From the NCBI GenBank assembly GCA_041649995.1, contig JBAZMA010000022.1, positions 1 to 23,765 of the forward strand: DNA of 23,765 bases, read 5' to 3'. This DNA comes from JBAZMA01 sp041649995 (lineage in GTDB: Bacteria > Omnitrophota > Gorgyraeia > Velamenicoccales > Velamenicoccaceae). The notes beneath the pieces are model-generated. The model worked only from the letters and a program-made list of their open reading frames with translations, made no database searches and was not told where the DNA came from. Below are positions 7,759 through 16,015 of the stretch, in pieces; position 1 is the first letter of the stretch, and every line of letters begins with the position of its first letter. A program made the translations under genes and the position numbers.

Positions 7759-7788
7759 CTCCGGCACTTTTTTACAGAAGTGCCGGGG
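7759..7788 (+). terminator. Weak terminator-like hairpin after rsmD
   Basis: CCGGCACTT (7761-7769) pairs perfectly with AAGTGCCGG (7778-7786), and two more pairs extend it outward. The nearest T-run (7795-7799) begins 6 bases after the stem, so intrinsic termination would be weak. It separates the 5406-7744 group from coaD. Confidence 0.45.
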
Positions 7789-7828
7789 TGTGGATTTTTG
7801 AGCAAAACGCGGCGCGAGGGTTCAATTC

Positions 7829-7848
7829 CGCAGACAGCTTTGCCTGCG
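7829..7848 (+). promoter_or_regulatory. Structured leader upstream of coaD
   Basis: CGCAGACA pairs with TGCCTGCG around the loop GCTT, with one mismatch. An alternative small stem, GCGG near 7809 with CCGC (7828-7831), would compete for the same bases. The segment 7818-7828 also looks like a tRNA T-loop (GGTTCAATTCC), but the flanks do not pair as a T-stem. No known riboswitch is recognised. Confidence 0.3.
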
Positions 7849-7903
7849 ACTTATTTCTTGCGTATCCCCTAAGCCGTCTGCTCATTGAAGAAAGGTAAAA
7901 TCC

Positions 7904-8395
7904 ATGTGCCAGAAAGCCGTTTATCCAGGGACGTTTGATCCGGTTACCTACGGCCATATCGATGTCATCAAAAGGGCTGTTCGACTCTTTGGGGAAGTGA
8001 CGGTGGCTGTTGCCGATAACCCCGGCAAAAAGCCTCTTTTTTCAGCCAAAGAGAGGGTCGGCCTTCTGAAGAAATCCCTGGAGGACGTCGCGGGTGTTTC
8101 CATCATGAGTTTCGACGGATTGGCTGTGGAATTTGCCCGTTCGCGCAAAGCGTCCATCCTGATCAGGGGTTTAAGGATGCTGTCGGATTTCGAATACGAA
8201 TTCCAGATGGCCCTGACCAACAGGAAACTGGATGACTCGATCGAGACGCTTTTTTTGATGCCTTCGGAATCCTACAGCTATGTTTCTTCAACATTATTAA
8301 AAGAGGCCGGCGCCCTGGGCGCCAATCTTTCCGCTTTTGTTCCTGAATGTGTGGAAGAGGCCTTGAAAAGAAAACAGAAAAAGGGCCGGGCGTAG
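7904..8395 (+). CDS. coaD: Phosphopantetheine adenylyltransferase
   Basis: Catalyses 4'-phosphopantetheine + ATP to dephospho-CoA, the penultimate step of coenzyme A synthesis in the cytoplasm. The 163-residue length is typical. The nucleotidyltransferase TxGH motif is TYGH at 15-18 after the conserved YPGTFDPVT, and the second ATP-binding region is YSYVSSTLLKE near the C-terminus, with the family signature ILIRGLR in the middle. GAAAGG lies upstream of the ATG at 7904. It stands directly before the fatty-acid cluster, whose AcpP needs the phosphopantetheine group derived from CoA. Confidence 0.96.
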   Translation: MCQKAVYPGTFDPVTYGHIDVIKRAVRLFGEVTVAVADNPGKKPLFSAKERVGLLKKSLEDVAGVSIMSFDGLAVEFARSRKASILIRGLRMLSDFEYEFQMALTNRKLDDSIETLFLMPSESYSYVSSTLLKEAGALGANLSAFVPECVEEALKRKQKKGRA

Positions 8396-8421
8396 CGTTC
8401 GGGTAAGATTTGGGTCTCTCT

Positions 8422-8841
8422 ATGAAGATCGATCTGGCCAGGCTTTCCGAAGAGCGGCCCACGATTTTGACGGCATCCTGGAACGCCGAAGCGCAGGATG
8501 TCAACGGCCCGGGCATCCGCTTTGTGGAACCTTTGCTGATCCGCGTGGAGGCCAGGCGCGACAGCGGATTGGCCCTTCTTGAGGTTTCCGTCCAGTCAAA
8601 AATGCGCCTGACGTGCGCGCGCTGTTATGAGGATTTCACCGAGGATTTGGACAAAGCCTTTAAGCTGGCCTATTCCCTGGACATGGAGGAGACAGTCGTC
8701 GATATTGACGAAGATATCCGGGAAGAGTTGATTCTGGGCTTTTCTCAAAAGATACTCTGCCGCCAGGATTGCAAGGGTTTGTGCCCGCGTTGCGGCGCGG
8801 ATCTGAACAAAGGCGCTTGTCTATGCAAGCGCGACGAATGA
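8422..8841 (+). CDS. yceD: YceD/DUF177 family protein, linked to 23S rRNA accumulation
   Basis: A 139-residue protein of the DUF177 family, which in E. coli and plants is linked to 23S rRNA maturation and is usually encoded directly upstream of rpmF, as here. I chose the ATG at 8422 (MKIDLARL...), which fits family N-termini; a TTG at 8410 would add four residues. Cysteines come in metal-site-like pairs: Cys65/Cys68 in CARC, Cys113/Cys117, Cys121/Cys124 in CPRC, and Cys133/Cys135 at the end. The C-terminal GLCPRCGADLN text is characteristic of the family. An acidic stretch (VVDIDEDIREE) lies between the Cys groups. Confidence 0.9.
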   Translation: MKIDLARLSEERPTILTASWNAEAQDVNGPGIRFVEPLLIRVEARRDSGLALLEVSVQSKMRLTCARCYEDFTEDLDKAFKLAYSLDMEETVVDIDEDIREELILGFSQKILCRQDCKGLCPRCGADLNKGACLCKRDE

Positions 8842-8911
8842 TTTAAGAAGAAGCAATAAGAAGGGTTTTGATTTTTTACTTGTCAGTTGCGAACGACCAA
8901 GGAGCGATCAC

Positions 8912-9133
8912 ATGCCAAATCCAAGACGAAGACATTCAAAGGCCCGGGGCCGCAGGAGAAGAACACATTGGAAGCTGGAAACCGTCCAGTTGATGGTTTG
9001 CAGCCAGTGTAAATCTCCGAAACTGCCGCATCGTATTTGTACGGTTTGCGGGTATTATAATGGGAAACCCGTGCTGAATTTTGAAGCCAAGAGGGCCAAG
9101 AAGGAAGAAAAGAAGAAAAAGGCCGAAAGGTGA
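8912..9133 (+). CDS. rpmF: 50S ribosomal protein L32
   Basis: A small, very basic large-subunit protein of 73 residues. The N-terminus MPNPRRRHSKARGRRRR is typical, and the zinc-ribbon cysteines are all present: Cys30, Cys33, Cys43 and Cys46 (CSQC...CTVC), so this is the zinc-binding form. A lysine-rich tail (KKEEKKKKAER) extends the C-terminus. AAGGAG at 8899-8904 lies 7 bases before the ATG. Its stop is 2 bases from the plsX start, so the classic rpmF-plsX link between ribosome and lipid genes is kept. Confidence 0.97.
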   Translation: MPNPRRRHSKARGRRRRTHWKLETVQLMVCSQCKSPKLPHRICTVCGYYNGKPVLNFEAKRAKKEEKKKKAER

Positions 9134-9135
9134 GC

Positions 9136-10143
9136 ATGGTCAAGGTAGCCGTTGATGCCATGGGGGGAGATTTTGCTCCTGGAGTCGTTGTCCAGGGTGT
9201 CGTGCAGGCCGTGAGAAAGTTCGACGTGTTCGTCTATCTGGTGGGTCCGGCTGACCGTATCAAGGCCGAGCTTGCCAAGCACAGGAAATTTGACGCCTCC
9301 CGTATTGAAATCGTTCATGCCGATGAAATTGTCGAGATGCATGAGCCCCCTGCCGCAGCAATCCGCAAGAAAAGAAATTCCTCGATCAGCCTCGGTCTCG
9401 GCCTCTGCAAGGATAAAAAAGCCGACGCGTTTTTCAGCGCCGGCAACACAGGGGCTGTCGTTTGCGGAGGGACCCTTAAGCTGGGCCTTCTGGAGACCAT
9501 CGAGCGGCCGGGGATCGCGATCGTCATGCCGAGTCTTCTGGGCGTGTCGCTGATCATAGACGCCGGCGCCAACATTGACCCAAAGCCGGTCCATCTGCTT
9601 CAATACGGCCTGATGGGCAGCGCGTATTATGAACAGATCCTGGGCAAAAAAAATCCGCGCGTGGGCCTGCTGAATGTCGGCGAAGAGGAGAGCAAGGGCA
9701 CGGAGTTCATGAAGGAAACGTATCAGCTTTTAGAGCAGGCCCCGATCAATTTCATCGGGAACGTGGAAGGCCGTGATATTTTTTCCGGTCATTGCGACGT
9801 GATCGTCTGTGACGGGTTTGTCGGGAACGTGACGCTGAAGGTGTCCGAAAGCATCTCCGAGACGATCGCTTATTTTCTGCGCAAGGAACTTTTATCGAGC
9901 ATCTGGGGTAAGCTGGGTTATCTTCTGGCGAGGCCCTGTTTTAAACGATTCAAGAAGAAGATCGACTATTCCGAATACGGCGGGGCCCCTTTGCTGGGCG
10001 TCGACGGCATCGTGATCATCGGCCACGGACGCTCGACCGCCAAGGCGGTCATGAATGCCATCCGGTTCGCCAAGGATGAGGTCGAACGCAATATCAACGA
10101 GAATATCACCGAACAGGCCAAAAAACTGCTTTCTCGCGCGTAA
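9136..10143 (+). CDS. plsX: Phosphate acyltransferase PlsX
   Basis: Converts acyl-ACP plus phosphate to acyl-phosphate, the acyl donor for PlsY in phospholipid synthesis; a peripheral membrane enzyme. The protein is 335 residues. The N-terminal signature VAVDAMGGDFAP and the C-terminal GGAPLLGVDG (from residue 282) are both present. I prefer the ATG at 9136, with AAGG at 9127-9130 5 bases upstream inside the end of rpmF, over a GTG at 9130 that overlaps the rpmF stop. fabH follows directly (one base between stop and ATG), so the lipid genes form a compact operon. Confidence 0.96.
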   Translation: MVKVAVDAMGGDFAPGVVVQGVVQAVRKFDVFVYLVGPADRIKAELAKHRKFDASRIEIVHADEIVEMHEPPAAAIRKKRNSSISLGLGLCKDKKADAFFSAGNTGAVVCGGTLKLGLLETIERPGIAIVMPSLLGVSLIIDAGANIDPKPVHLLQYGLMGSAYYEQILGKKNPRVGLLNVGEEESKGTEFMKETYQLLEQAPINFIGNVEGRDIFSGHCDVIVCDGFVGNVTLKVSESISETIAYFLRKELLSSIWGKLGYLLARPCFKRFKKKIDYSEYGGAPLLGVDGIVIIGHGRSTAKAVMNAIRFAKDEVERNINENITEQAKKLLSRA

Positions 10144-10144
10144 G

Positions 10145-11140
10145 ATGAAAAAAACCAAACAGAAGATCGGGATCATCGGCCTCGGGTATTATGTTCCCAG
10201 GAAGGTCTTGACCAATAAGGATCTGGAGGGGATGGTCGAGACCAGCGATGAATGGATCACGACCCGGACCGGTATCAAAGAAAGACGCATTGCCGCGGCT
10301 TCGGAATTTACCAGCACGCTGGCTTTTAACGCGGCGCAAAACGCTTTGAAGGATGCCGGGCTTAAGCCGGAAGATATTGATCTGATCATTGTGGCGACCG
10401 TGACGCCTGATATGCCCTTTCCCGCCACGGCCTGTCTTTTGCAGGATATGCTCGGGGCGGTCAACGCCGCCTGTTTTGACATTAGCGCCGCCTGCGCGGG
10501 TTTTGTCTACGGGCTGGTCATGGCCCAGCAGTTTTTGAAGACAGGGGTTTACAAGAACGCGCTTGTCATCGGTGCCGAGAAACTTTCCAGTGTTACGGAC
10601 TGGGAGGACAGGAATACCTGCGTGCTTTTCGGGGACGGGGCCGGGGCCGCGGTGCTGGCGCCGGTAGAAAGCGGCGGCATCATGGCCAGCTATCTGGGAA
10701 GCAACGGTTCGATGTCGGAGTTACTGATGATTCCGGCCGGAGGCAGCAGGAAGCCCGCTAACCGTCAGACGGTGGACGAACGGCAGCATTACATCAAAAT
10801 GCGCGGCAACGAGGTTTTCAAACTCGCGGTCAAGATCATGTCGGACGCCGCCTGTCGCGCGCTTAAAAATTGCAAGCTGAAGGTTGAAGACATCGATTGT
10901 TTTATACCCCATCAGGCGAACAAGCGCATCCTCGACGCCGTGGCCCGCAAGATGAAGCTCCCCTCGGAAAAAATCTTCTTTAATGTCGCCAAATACGGAA
11001 ATATGTCTTCTGCTGCGACCGCGGTGGCCCTCTGCGAAGCGTATCAGTCCGGCCGTATCAAGGGCGGAGATATCGTTGTTTTGGACGCGTTCGGAGCGGG
11101 GCTGGTGTGGGGCGCGGTGGTTATCGAGTGGCAAAAATAA
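10145..11140 (+). CDS. fabH: Beta-ketoacyl-ACP synthase III
   Basis: Starts fatty-acid synthesis by condensing acetyl-CoA (or another primer) with malonyl-ACP. The protein is 331 residues. The catalytic triad is complete: Cys117 in SAACAGF, His256 in PHQANKRI and Asn286 in KYGNMSSA. The glycine-rich C-terminal GAGLVWGAVVIEW closes the thiolase fold. The ATG at 10145 follows the plsX stop by one base and has no clear ribosome site, so coupled translation is likely. A longer upstream open frame only overlaps plsX. Confidence 0.97.
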   Translation: MKKTKQKIGIIGLGYYVPRKVLTNKDLEGMVETSDEWITTRTGIKERRIAAASEFTSTLAFNAAQNALKDAGLKPEDIDLIIVATVTPDMPFPATACLLQDMLGAVNAACFDISAACAGFVYGLVMAQQFLKTGVYKNALVIGAEKLSSVTDWEDRNTCVLFGDGAGAAVLAPVESGGIMASYLGSNGSMSELLMIPAGGSRKPANRQTVDERQHYIKMRGNEVFKLAVKIMSDAACRALKNCKLKVEDIDCFIPHQANKRILDAVARKMKLPSEKIFFNVAKYGNMSSAATAVALCEAYQSGRIKGGDIVVLDAFGAGLVWGAVVIEWQK

Positions 11141-11174
11141 TGCCCGGACTGTCCGCATTTGACTTCAAAAATCT

Positions 11175-12107
11175 ATGAGGAAAATCGCTTTTCTATTCCC
11201 AGGTCAGGGCGCCCAGTTTGTCGGTATGGGTCTTGATCTCTACAACAATTTTCCCAGGGCCAGGGAGGTTTTTGAGGAGGCCGACAGCGTTTTGGGCCTT
11301 GGGCTTTCCAGGCTGTGTTTTGAAGGGCCTTTTGAGGAGTTGACCCGCACGGAAAATTGTCAGCCGGCGGTTTTGACGGCCAGCATTGCCAGTCTTGTCG
11401 TTTTAGAGGCGTTGCGGCCTGACCTGAAGCCTTCCTATACGGCGGGCCTGAGCCTGGGGGAGTACGCGGCCCTGGTGGCATCGGGCATCGTTCGTTTTAA
11501 AGATGCTTTGCGCCTGGTGCGCAAACGAGGTCAGCTGATGGAGGAAGCGGCGCGCAAGCATCCGGGGAAAATGCTTTGTATCCTGGGGCTGGAGAAGGAG
11601 AAGGTTGAGAAGGTTTGCGGCATTTCCGGCTGTGAAATCGCCAACATGAACGCGCCTGGTCAGATCATTGTCTCTTGCCGTGAGCCGGGCGCGGAAACGG
11701 TCTCGTCGCAGGCGATGCAGGCGGGCGCCAAGCGTGTCATTCCCCTGGATGTCAGCGGCGCTTTTCATTGTTCCCTGATGAATGAAGCGGCCGAAGGACT
11801 GCGCTCGGAGATCGAAGAGATCCCTTTTCAAAAGGCCACTGTTCCCCTGATCAGCAATGTCGACGCCAGACAGCAGGGAGATCCTGAGGTGGTCAAAAAG
11901 AATCTTATCCGGCAGGTGAATTCTCCCACCTACTGGGAGGCCTCCATGAGATATTTGCTGGGACAGGGGATGGATGAGTTTTACGAAATAGGCCCCGGCT
12001 CTGTTTTGAAGGGCCTGATGAAAAAAATCGACGCCAGTGTCCGCGTGATCAACGCCGGGCGATGGCCTGAGATGGAGGCCCTCGCAGGAGAAGGGGCCGG
12101 CGCTTAG
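11175..12107 (+). CDS. fabD: Malonyl-CoA:ACP transacylase
   Basis: Loads malonyl groups from CoA onto ACP. The protein is 310 residues, as usual. The N-terminus FLFPGQGAQFVGMG is the oxyanion-loop signature, the nucleophile is Ser93 in GLSLGEYAAL, and the partner His198 is in GAFHCSLM. The ATG at 11175 has no strong ribosome site. It is 34 bases after fabH, inside the same operon. Confidence 0.97.
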   Translation: MRKIAFLFPGQGAQFVGMGLDLYNNFPRAREVFEEADSVLGLGLSRLCFEGPFEELTRTENCQPAVLTASIASLVVLEALRPDLKPSYTAGLSLGEYAALVASGIVRFKDALRLVRKRGQLMEEAARKHPGKMLCILGLEKEKVEKVCGISGCEIANMNAPGQIIVSCREPGAETVSSQAMQAGAKRVIPLDVSGAFHCSLMNEAAEGLRSEIEEIPFQKATVPLISNVDARQQGDPEVVKKNLIRQVNSPTYWEASMRYLLGQGMDEFYEIGPGSVLKGLMKKIDASVRVINAGRWPEMEALAGEGAGA

Positions 12108-12128
12108 AGAAAGGCAGCGGAGGATCAG

Positions 12129-12869
12129 ATGAAACTACAGGGAAAAACAGCTTTGGTAACCGGAGGGGCCAGGGGAATCGGCCGTGAAATCGCCCTGCTC
12201 CTGGCGCAGTCGGGGGCGGACGTGGCCATCTGCGACGTGAACCTGGAAACAGCCCAGGCCACGCAGAAAGAGATTGAATCTCTGGGCCGAAAAAGCATGA
12301 GTTTTGCGACGGATGTCACTGTCTATAAAGCGGTTGAAGATATGGTGAATTTATTCCTTGACAATTTTAAACGTCTTGATATATTAGTTAACAATGCCGG
12401 CATAACGAAGGACAATCTTTTGCTCAGAATGAGCGAAGATGACTGGGATAAAGTGCTGGCGGTGAATTTGAAAGGCGTTTTTAACTGCACCAAGGCCGTC
12501 TCCAAGCCCATGATCAAACAGAGGGGCGGCAAAATTGTCAGTATCGCGTCGATCATTGGCATTATGGGGAATGCCGGCCAGGCTAATTACGCAGCTTCCA
12601 AAGGCGGCATCATCAGTTTTACGAAATCTGTGGCCAGGGAACTGGCCTCCCGTAATATTAATGTTAATGCCGTTGCCCCCGGTTTTATCCAGACTGCCAT
12701 GACGGATAAGCTGAGCGAAGAGCAACGCAAGGCGATGCTGGCTAATATCCCTTTGAATAGATTAGGTGTTCCCCGCGATGTGGCTCAGGCGTGTCTGTTT
12801 TTGGCGTCCGAAGACGCGAATTATATCACGGGGCAAACGATGGTTGTGGACGGCGGCATGTGTATGTAA
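12129..12869 (+). CDS. fabG: 3-oxoacyl-ACP reductase
   Basis: NADPH-dependent reduction of beta-ketoacyl-ACP in the elongation cycle; a short-chain dehydrogenase of 246 residues. The cofactor loop TGGARGIG is at 11-18, NNAG follows, and the catalytic Ser141, Tyr154 and Lys158 (YAASK) are all present. The C-terminus YITGQTMVVDGGM is typical of FabG. GGAGGA (12119-12124) lies 4 bases before the ATG. Confidence 0.97.
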   Translation: MKLQGKTALVTGGARGIGREIALLLAQSGADVAICDVNLETAQATQKEIESLGRKSMSFATDVTVYKAVEDMVNLFLDNFKRLDILVNNAGITKDNLLLRMSEDDWDKVLAVNLKGVFNCTKAVSKPMIKQRGGKIVSIASIIGIMGNAGQANYAASKGGIISFTKSVARELASRNINVNAVAPGFIQTAMTDKLSEEQRKAMLANIPLNRLGVPRDVAQACLFLASEDANYITGQTMVVDGGMCM

Positions 12870-12922
12870 GGCATCACCAACGTGACTTACGCGCCTTTTC
12901 TAAGGCAAACAGGAGGAGAAGA

Positions 12923-13165
12923 ATGACAGATGCAGTGAACAAAGTCAAGTCGATCATCGCAGAGCAGTTGGGCGTCAAGCCTGAAGAGGTAACGCCTGAG
13001 GCTTCTTTTGTCGAAGATCTGGGTGCGGATTCCCTGGACACCGTCGAGCTCGTTATGGCGCTGGAAGAGGAATTCGGCATCGAGATTCCGGATGAGGACG
13101 CCGAGAAGATGACGACCGTCGGGGATGCTGTTAAATATATTGAAGAGAAGATCGCGAAGAAATGA
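12923..13165 (+). CDS. acpP: Acyl carrier protein
   Basis: The acidic 80-residue carrier of growing acyl chains. Ser37 in GADSLDTVELVMALEEEF is the phosphopantetheine site. AGGAGGAG at 12911-12918 is one of the strongest ribosome sites in the window and fixes the ATG at 12923; an upstream extension of the frame only overlaps fabG. A terminator-like hairpin follows downstream, so acpP may be made at a higher level than fabF. Confidence 0.97.
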   Translation: MTDAVNKVKSIIAEQLGVKPEEVTPEASFVEDLGADSLDTVELVMALEEEFGIEIPDEDAEKMTTVGDAVKYIEEKIAKK

Positions 13166-13218
13166 AGGCGGGAATATTTTCTTAGACTTCATTGTTCGGC
13201 CTCAATCAGGAGCGGACT

Positions 13219-13255
13219 GCGGATTGCGCAGAGAAAAATAACCTGGCGGATTGCG
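13219..13255. repeat. Direct repeat GCGGATTGCG x2 between acpP and fabF
   Basis: GCGGATTGCG occurs at 13219-13228 and again at 13246-13255, 27 bases apart. It is one of several families of short repeat-like text in the intergenic gaps of this window. No function is visible. Confidence 0.5.
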
Positions 13256-13273
13256 TATTGATCATAAGATTCC

Positions 13274-13310
13274 ATACCCCGACTTTTCCTTAATGAGAGT
13301 CGGGGTATTT
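13274..13310 (+). terminator. Terminator or attenuator hairpin between acpP and fabF
   Basis: ATACCCCGACT (13274-13284) pairs perfectly with AGTCGGGGTAT (13298-13308), and two further pairs extend the stem inward. The sequence continues TTTATTAGG, a modest T-rich tract. It lies 109 bases after acpP and 80 bases before fabF. It probably reduces read-through into fabF, or ends the first lipid transcript. The gap from 13309 to 13388 holds a T7 run but no convincing promoter. Confidence 0.65.
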
Positions 13311-13388
13311 ATTAGGGCCGGTTTTTTTCCCTTTGCTGTCCGATTAAAAGGCCGCAAAACAGATGGATAAGATCATGAGGGCTTATTG

Positions 13389-14630
13389 ATGAAACGAAGA
13401 GTCGTGGTGACAGGGGTAGGGGCTTTGACGCCTGTGGGCAATACGGTGCCTGAATTCTGGAAATCCCTGATTTCCGGCGTCAGCGGTGTTGACAAAATCA
13501 CGTATTTTGACACCACCGCTTTCGACGCGCAAATCGCCGGACAGATCAAGGGATTCGACCCCGAAACCTTCATGAGCAAAAAAGAAGTCAAGCACACCGA
13601 GAAATTCGTCCATTACGCGATGGCTGCCGCGACGGAAGCTTACACGGACGCGGGATTTAAGGCAGAGTCGATTGATTTGGAGCGCTGCGGCGTCTTGATT
13701 GGTTCGGGGATCGGCAGTTTGAGGATCATAGAAGAACAGCACAAAGTCCTTCTGGAAAGAGGGCCGTCCAAGTTGACGCCTTTTTTGATCCCTATGCTGA
13801 TCGTTAACGAGGCCTCGGGTCATGTTTCGATGAAGTTCGGATTCAAGGGCCCCAACAGCTGCGTGGCGACAGCCTGCGCCACGGGCAACCATGCCATTGG
13901 AGACGCGACGCGCATCATCCAGTACGGCGACGCGGATGTTATGATCGCAGGAGGCACGGAAGGGGCTGTTACGCCCATGGGCATCGGCGGATTTTGCGCG
14001 CTCAAGAGCCTGTCCTGCCGCAATGCCGAGCCGCAGAGGGCCTCCAGGCCTTTTGACCTGGAGCGCGATGGGTTTGTCATGGGTGAAGGCGCGGGGATTG
14101 TGATCCTTGAAGAGAGGGATCACGCGCTTAAGCGTGGCGCGAAAATTTATTGCGAAGTCGGCGGTTATGGAATGTCGGGGGATGCCTACCATATTACGGC
14201 GCCGGATCCTTCGGGCGACGGGTGCGTGCGGGCCATGCGCGCGTCCCTAAAAGACGCCGGTCTCAAACCCGAAGATATCGATTATATCAACGCCCATGGT
14301 ACCTCGACTTTTCTGAACGACAAGATTGAAACCCTTGCGATCAAGAAGACCTTTGGGGCCCATGCCCATAAAGTGGCGATCAGCTCGACGAAATCCATGA
14401 CGGGCCATCTGCTGGGCGCCGCCGGAGGGGTGGAGTTCATCGTTTGCTGCCTGGTCATGCGCCACAGCCTGGTTCCTCCAACGATCAATCTTGAGAATAA
14501 AGATCCCGAGTGCGATCTGGACTATGTGCCGAACAGGGCCAGGGCTGTTACCGTGAAAGCGGCGATGTCCAACGCCCTGGGCTTCGGCGGCCATAATGCC
14601 ACGGTCGTCGTGAAAGAGTTCAAAAATTAA
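13389..14630 (+). CDS. fabF: Beta-ketoacyl-ACP synthase II
   Basis: Elongating condensing enzyme of fatty-acid synthesis, 413 residues. The active site is complete: Cys163 in VATACATGNH, His303 in NAHGTST, Lys335 and His340 in STKSMTGHLLGAAGG. The C-terminus NALGFGGHNATVVVK matches the family. The ATG at 13389 has GAGGG at 13377-13381, 7 bases upstream; a TTG directly before it is not needed. It could be transcribed by read-through of the hairpin at 13274-13310 or from a promoter I cannot identify. Confidence 0.97.
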   Translation: MKRRVVVTGVGALTPVGNTVPEFWKSLISGVSGVDKITYFDTTAFDAQIAGQIKGFDPETFMSKKEVKHTEKFVHYAMAAATEAYTDAGFKAESIDLERCGVLIGSGIGSLRIIEEQHKVLLERGPSKLTPFLIPMLIVNEASGHVSMKFGFKGPNSCVATACATGNHAIGDATRIIQYGDADVMIAGGTEGAVTPMGIGGFCALKSLSCRNAEPQRASRPFDLERDGFVMGEGAGIVILEERDHALKRGAKIYCEVGGYGMSGDAYHITAPDPSGDGCVRAMRASLKDAGLKPEDIDYINAHGTSTFLNDKIETLAIKKTFGAHAHKVAISSTKSMTGHLLGAAGGVEFIVCCLVMRHSLVPPTINLENKDPECDLDYVPNRARAVTVKAAMSNALGFGGHNATVVVKEFKN

Positions 14631-14661
14631 GATTGTGCAACTCGCCGCAGGTGAATGAAAT

Positions 14662-15960
14662 ATGCCTCAGACAATTACTCAAAAAATATTAGCCAGGCAT
14701 TGCGGGAAAAAAGAAGTTAAAACAGATGAGTTCATCTGGGCCAAGGTCGATTTTACCTTAGGCAACGATATCACCGCGCCGATCGCCATTGAGGAATTCG
14801 AGAAATCCGGGTTCGCGAAGGTTTTTGACCCCGGAAAGATCGCCCTCATCCCGGATCATTTCACCCCTGCCAAGGACATTAAAAGCGCTCAACAGGCCAA
14901 GCGGCTCAGGGAGTTTGCCGCCAGGCACAAGATCCGCCATTATTACGAAGTGGGCCGCATGGGGATCGAGCACGCGCTCCTTCCGCAAATGGGCCTGGTC
15001 AAGACCGGAGATCTGATCATCGGCGCCGACTCACACACCTGTACCTATGGAGCGCTGGGAGCTTTTTCCACAGGCGTCGGGTCCACGGACCTGGCTGTCG
15101 CCTGGATGTCCGGGCATGTGTGGCTCAAGGTGTCCGAGGGAATGAAATTTGTGTTTCGCGGCAAGCTTCCCAGATGGGTCAGCGGCAAGGACCTGATTTT
15201 GAGCATTATCGGGGATATCGGCGTTGAAGGCGCGCAGTACAGGGACATGGAATTCGCCGGGCCAGCCATCGAGAAATTGCCGATGGATGACCGCTTTGCG
15301 ATGTGTAATATGGCCATTGAGGCCGGCGGAAAGTCCGGCATTATCGCTCCGGATGAATTGACTTTGGAATACGCGATGAGCCGGCCGGACGGGCATAGGA
15401 AAAAGAAGGACTGGGAGTCCTTGTTCAAAGAATTGCATTCGGATAAAGGCGCTGTTTACGCGGCTGTCCGCGAGTATGATGTCACAAATTGGGAGCCTGT
15501 CGTGGCCCTGCCTCATCTGCCCAGCAATATCAAGCCGGTCAGCAAGGCCGGCCGGGTGAAAGTGGACCAGGTGGTGATCGGCTCCTGCACGAACGGCCGT
15601 ATCTCCGATTTGCGGATCGCGGCGAAAATCCTGAAGGGAAAGAAAGTTTCTTCCCGCGTTCGTCTCATCGTGATCCCCGCCACGCAGGAGATCTACCTGC
15701 AGGCCATGAAGGAAGGGTTGCTTGAGATTTTTGTCAAGGCGGGGGGAGTTGTTTCCACGCCGACTTGCGGTCCCTGTCTCGGCGGCCATATGGGGATCCT
15801 GGCGGATGGGGAGGCGTGCCTGGCCACGACCAACAGGAATTTTATGGGCCGCATGGGCAGCAAGGACAGTTCGGTCTTTCTATGCAATCCGGCGGTGGCG
15901 GCGGCATCAGCTGTGACAGGATTGATCACGCACCCGGATGCCGTAGGAACGAAGAATTAA
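14662..15960 (+). CDS. leuC: 3-isopropylmalate dehydratase/homoaconitase-type large subunit
   Basis: Large subunit of a two-part 4Fe-4S hydro-lyase of the aconitase superfamily, 432 residues. The cluster ligands are Cys309 (SCTNGR), Cys369 and Cys372 (CGPC). GADSHTCTYGALGAF is the substrate/cluster signature. The archaeal-type length and paired small subunit suit isopropylmalate isomerase for leucine, but homoaconitase and citramalate-pathway enzymes share all these motifs, so the symbol reflects the family. AGGTGA (14649-14654) lies 7 bases before the ATG. The stop codon lies within the 18-mer repeat at 15955-15972. Confidence 0.9.
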   Translation: MPQTITQKILARHCGKKEVKTDEFIWAKVDFTLGNDITAPIAIEEFEKSGFAKVFDPGKIALIPDHFTPAKDIKSAQQAKRLREFAARHKIRHYYEVGRMGIEHALLPQMGLVKTGDLIIGADSHTCTYGALGAFSTGVGSTDLAVAWMSGHVWLKVSEGMKFVFRGKLPRWVSGKDLILSIIGDIGVEGAQYRDMEFAGPAIEKLPMDDRFAMCNMAIEAGGKSGIIAPDELTLEYAMSRPDGHRKKKDWESLFKELHSDKGAVYAAVREYDVTNWEPVVALPHLPSNIKPVSKAGRVKVDQVVIGSCTNGRISDLRIAAKILKGKKVSSRVRLIVIPATQEIYLQAMKEGLLEIFVKAGGVVSTPTCGPCLGGHMGILADGEACLATTNRNFMGRMGSKDSSVFLCNPAVAAASAVTGLITHPDAVGTKN

Positions 15961-15972
15961 AAATTAAGAATT
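15955..15972. repeat. Dispersed AT-rich repeat overlapping the leuC stop
   Basis: AATTAAAAATTAAGAATT is identical to 3766-3783. It includes the leuC stop codon and sits in the 55-base gap before leuD. A shared exact A/T-rich 18-mer in two gene-end gaps of a moderately GC-rich genome points to a dispersed repeat family rather than chance. Confidence 0.6.
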
Positions 15973-16015
15973 CAGAGTTTGAAACAAAATTTGATTTGAT
16001 TCATCATTGATTTCT

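Noticed and set aside
7805..7850. tRNA gene or remnant before coaD
   Set aside because: GGTTCAATTCC matches a T-loop, but only two T-stem pairs form and there are no credible acceptor, D or anticodon arms.
12791..12922. N-terminal extension of AcpP
   Set aside because: It overlaps the end of fabG, and a very strong ribosome site fixes the ATG at 12923.
13383..14192. 269-codon minus-strand open frame inside fabF
   Set aside because: It is a shadow frame opposite the catalytic core of fabF, with no recognisable protein features.
15031..15789. 252-codon minus-strand open frame inside leuC
   Set aside because: It is a shadow of a gene with clear Fe-S motifs, with no family features or ribosome site.
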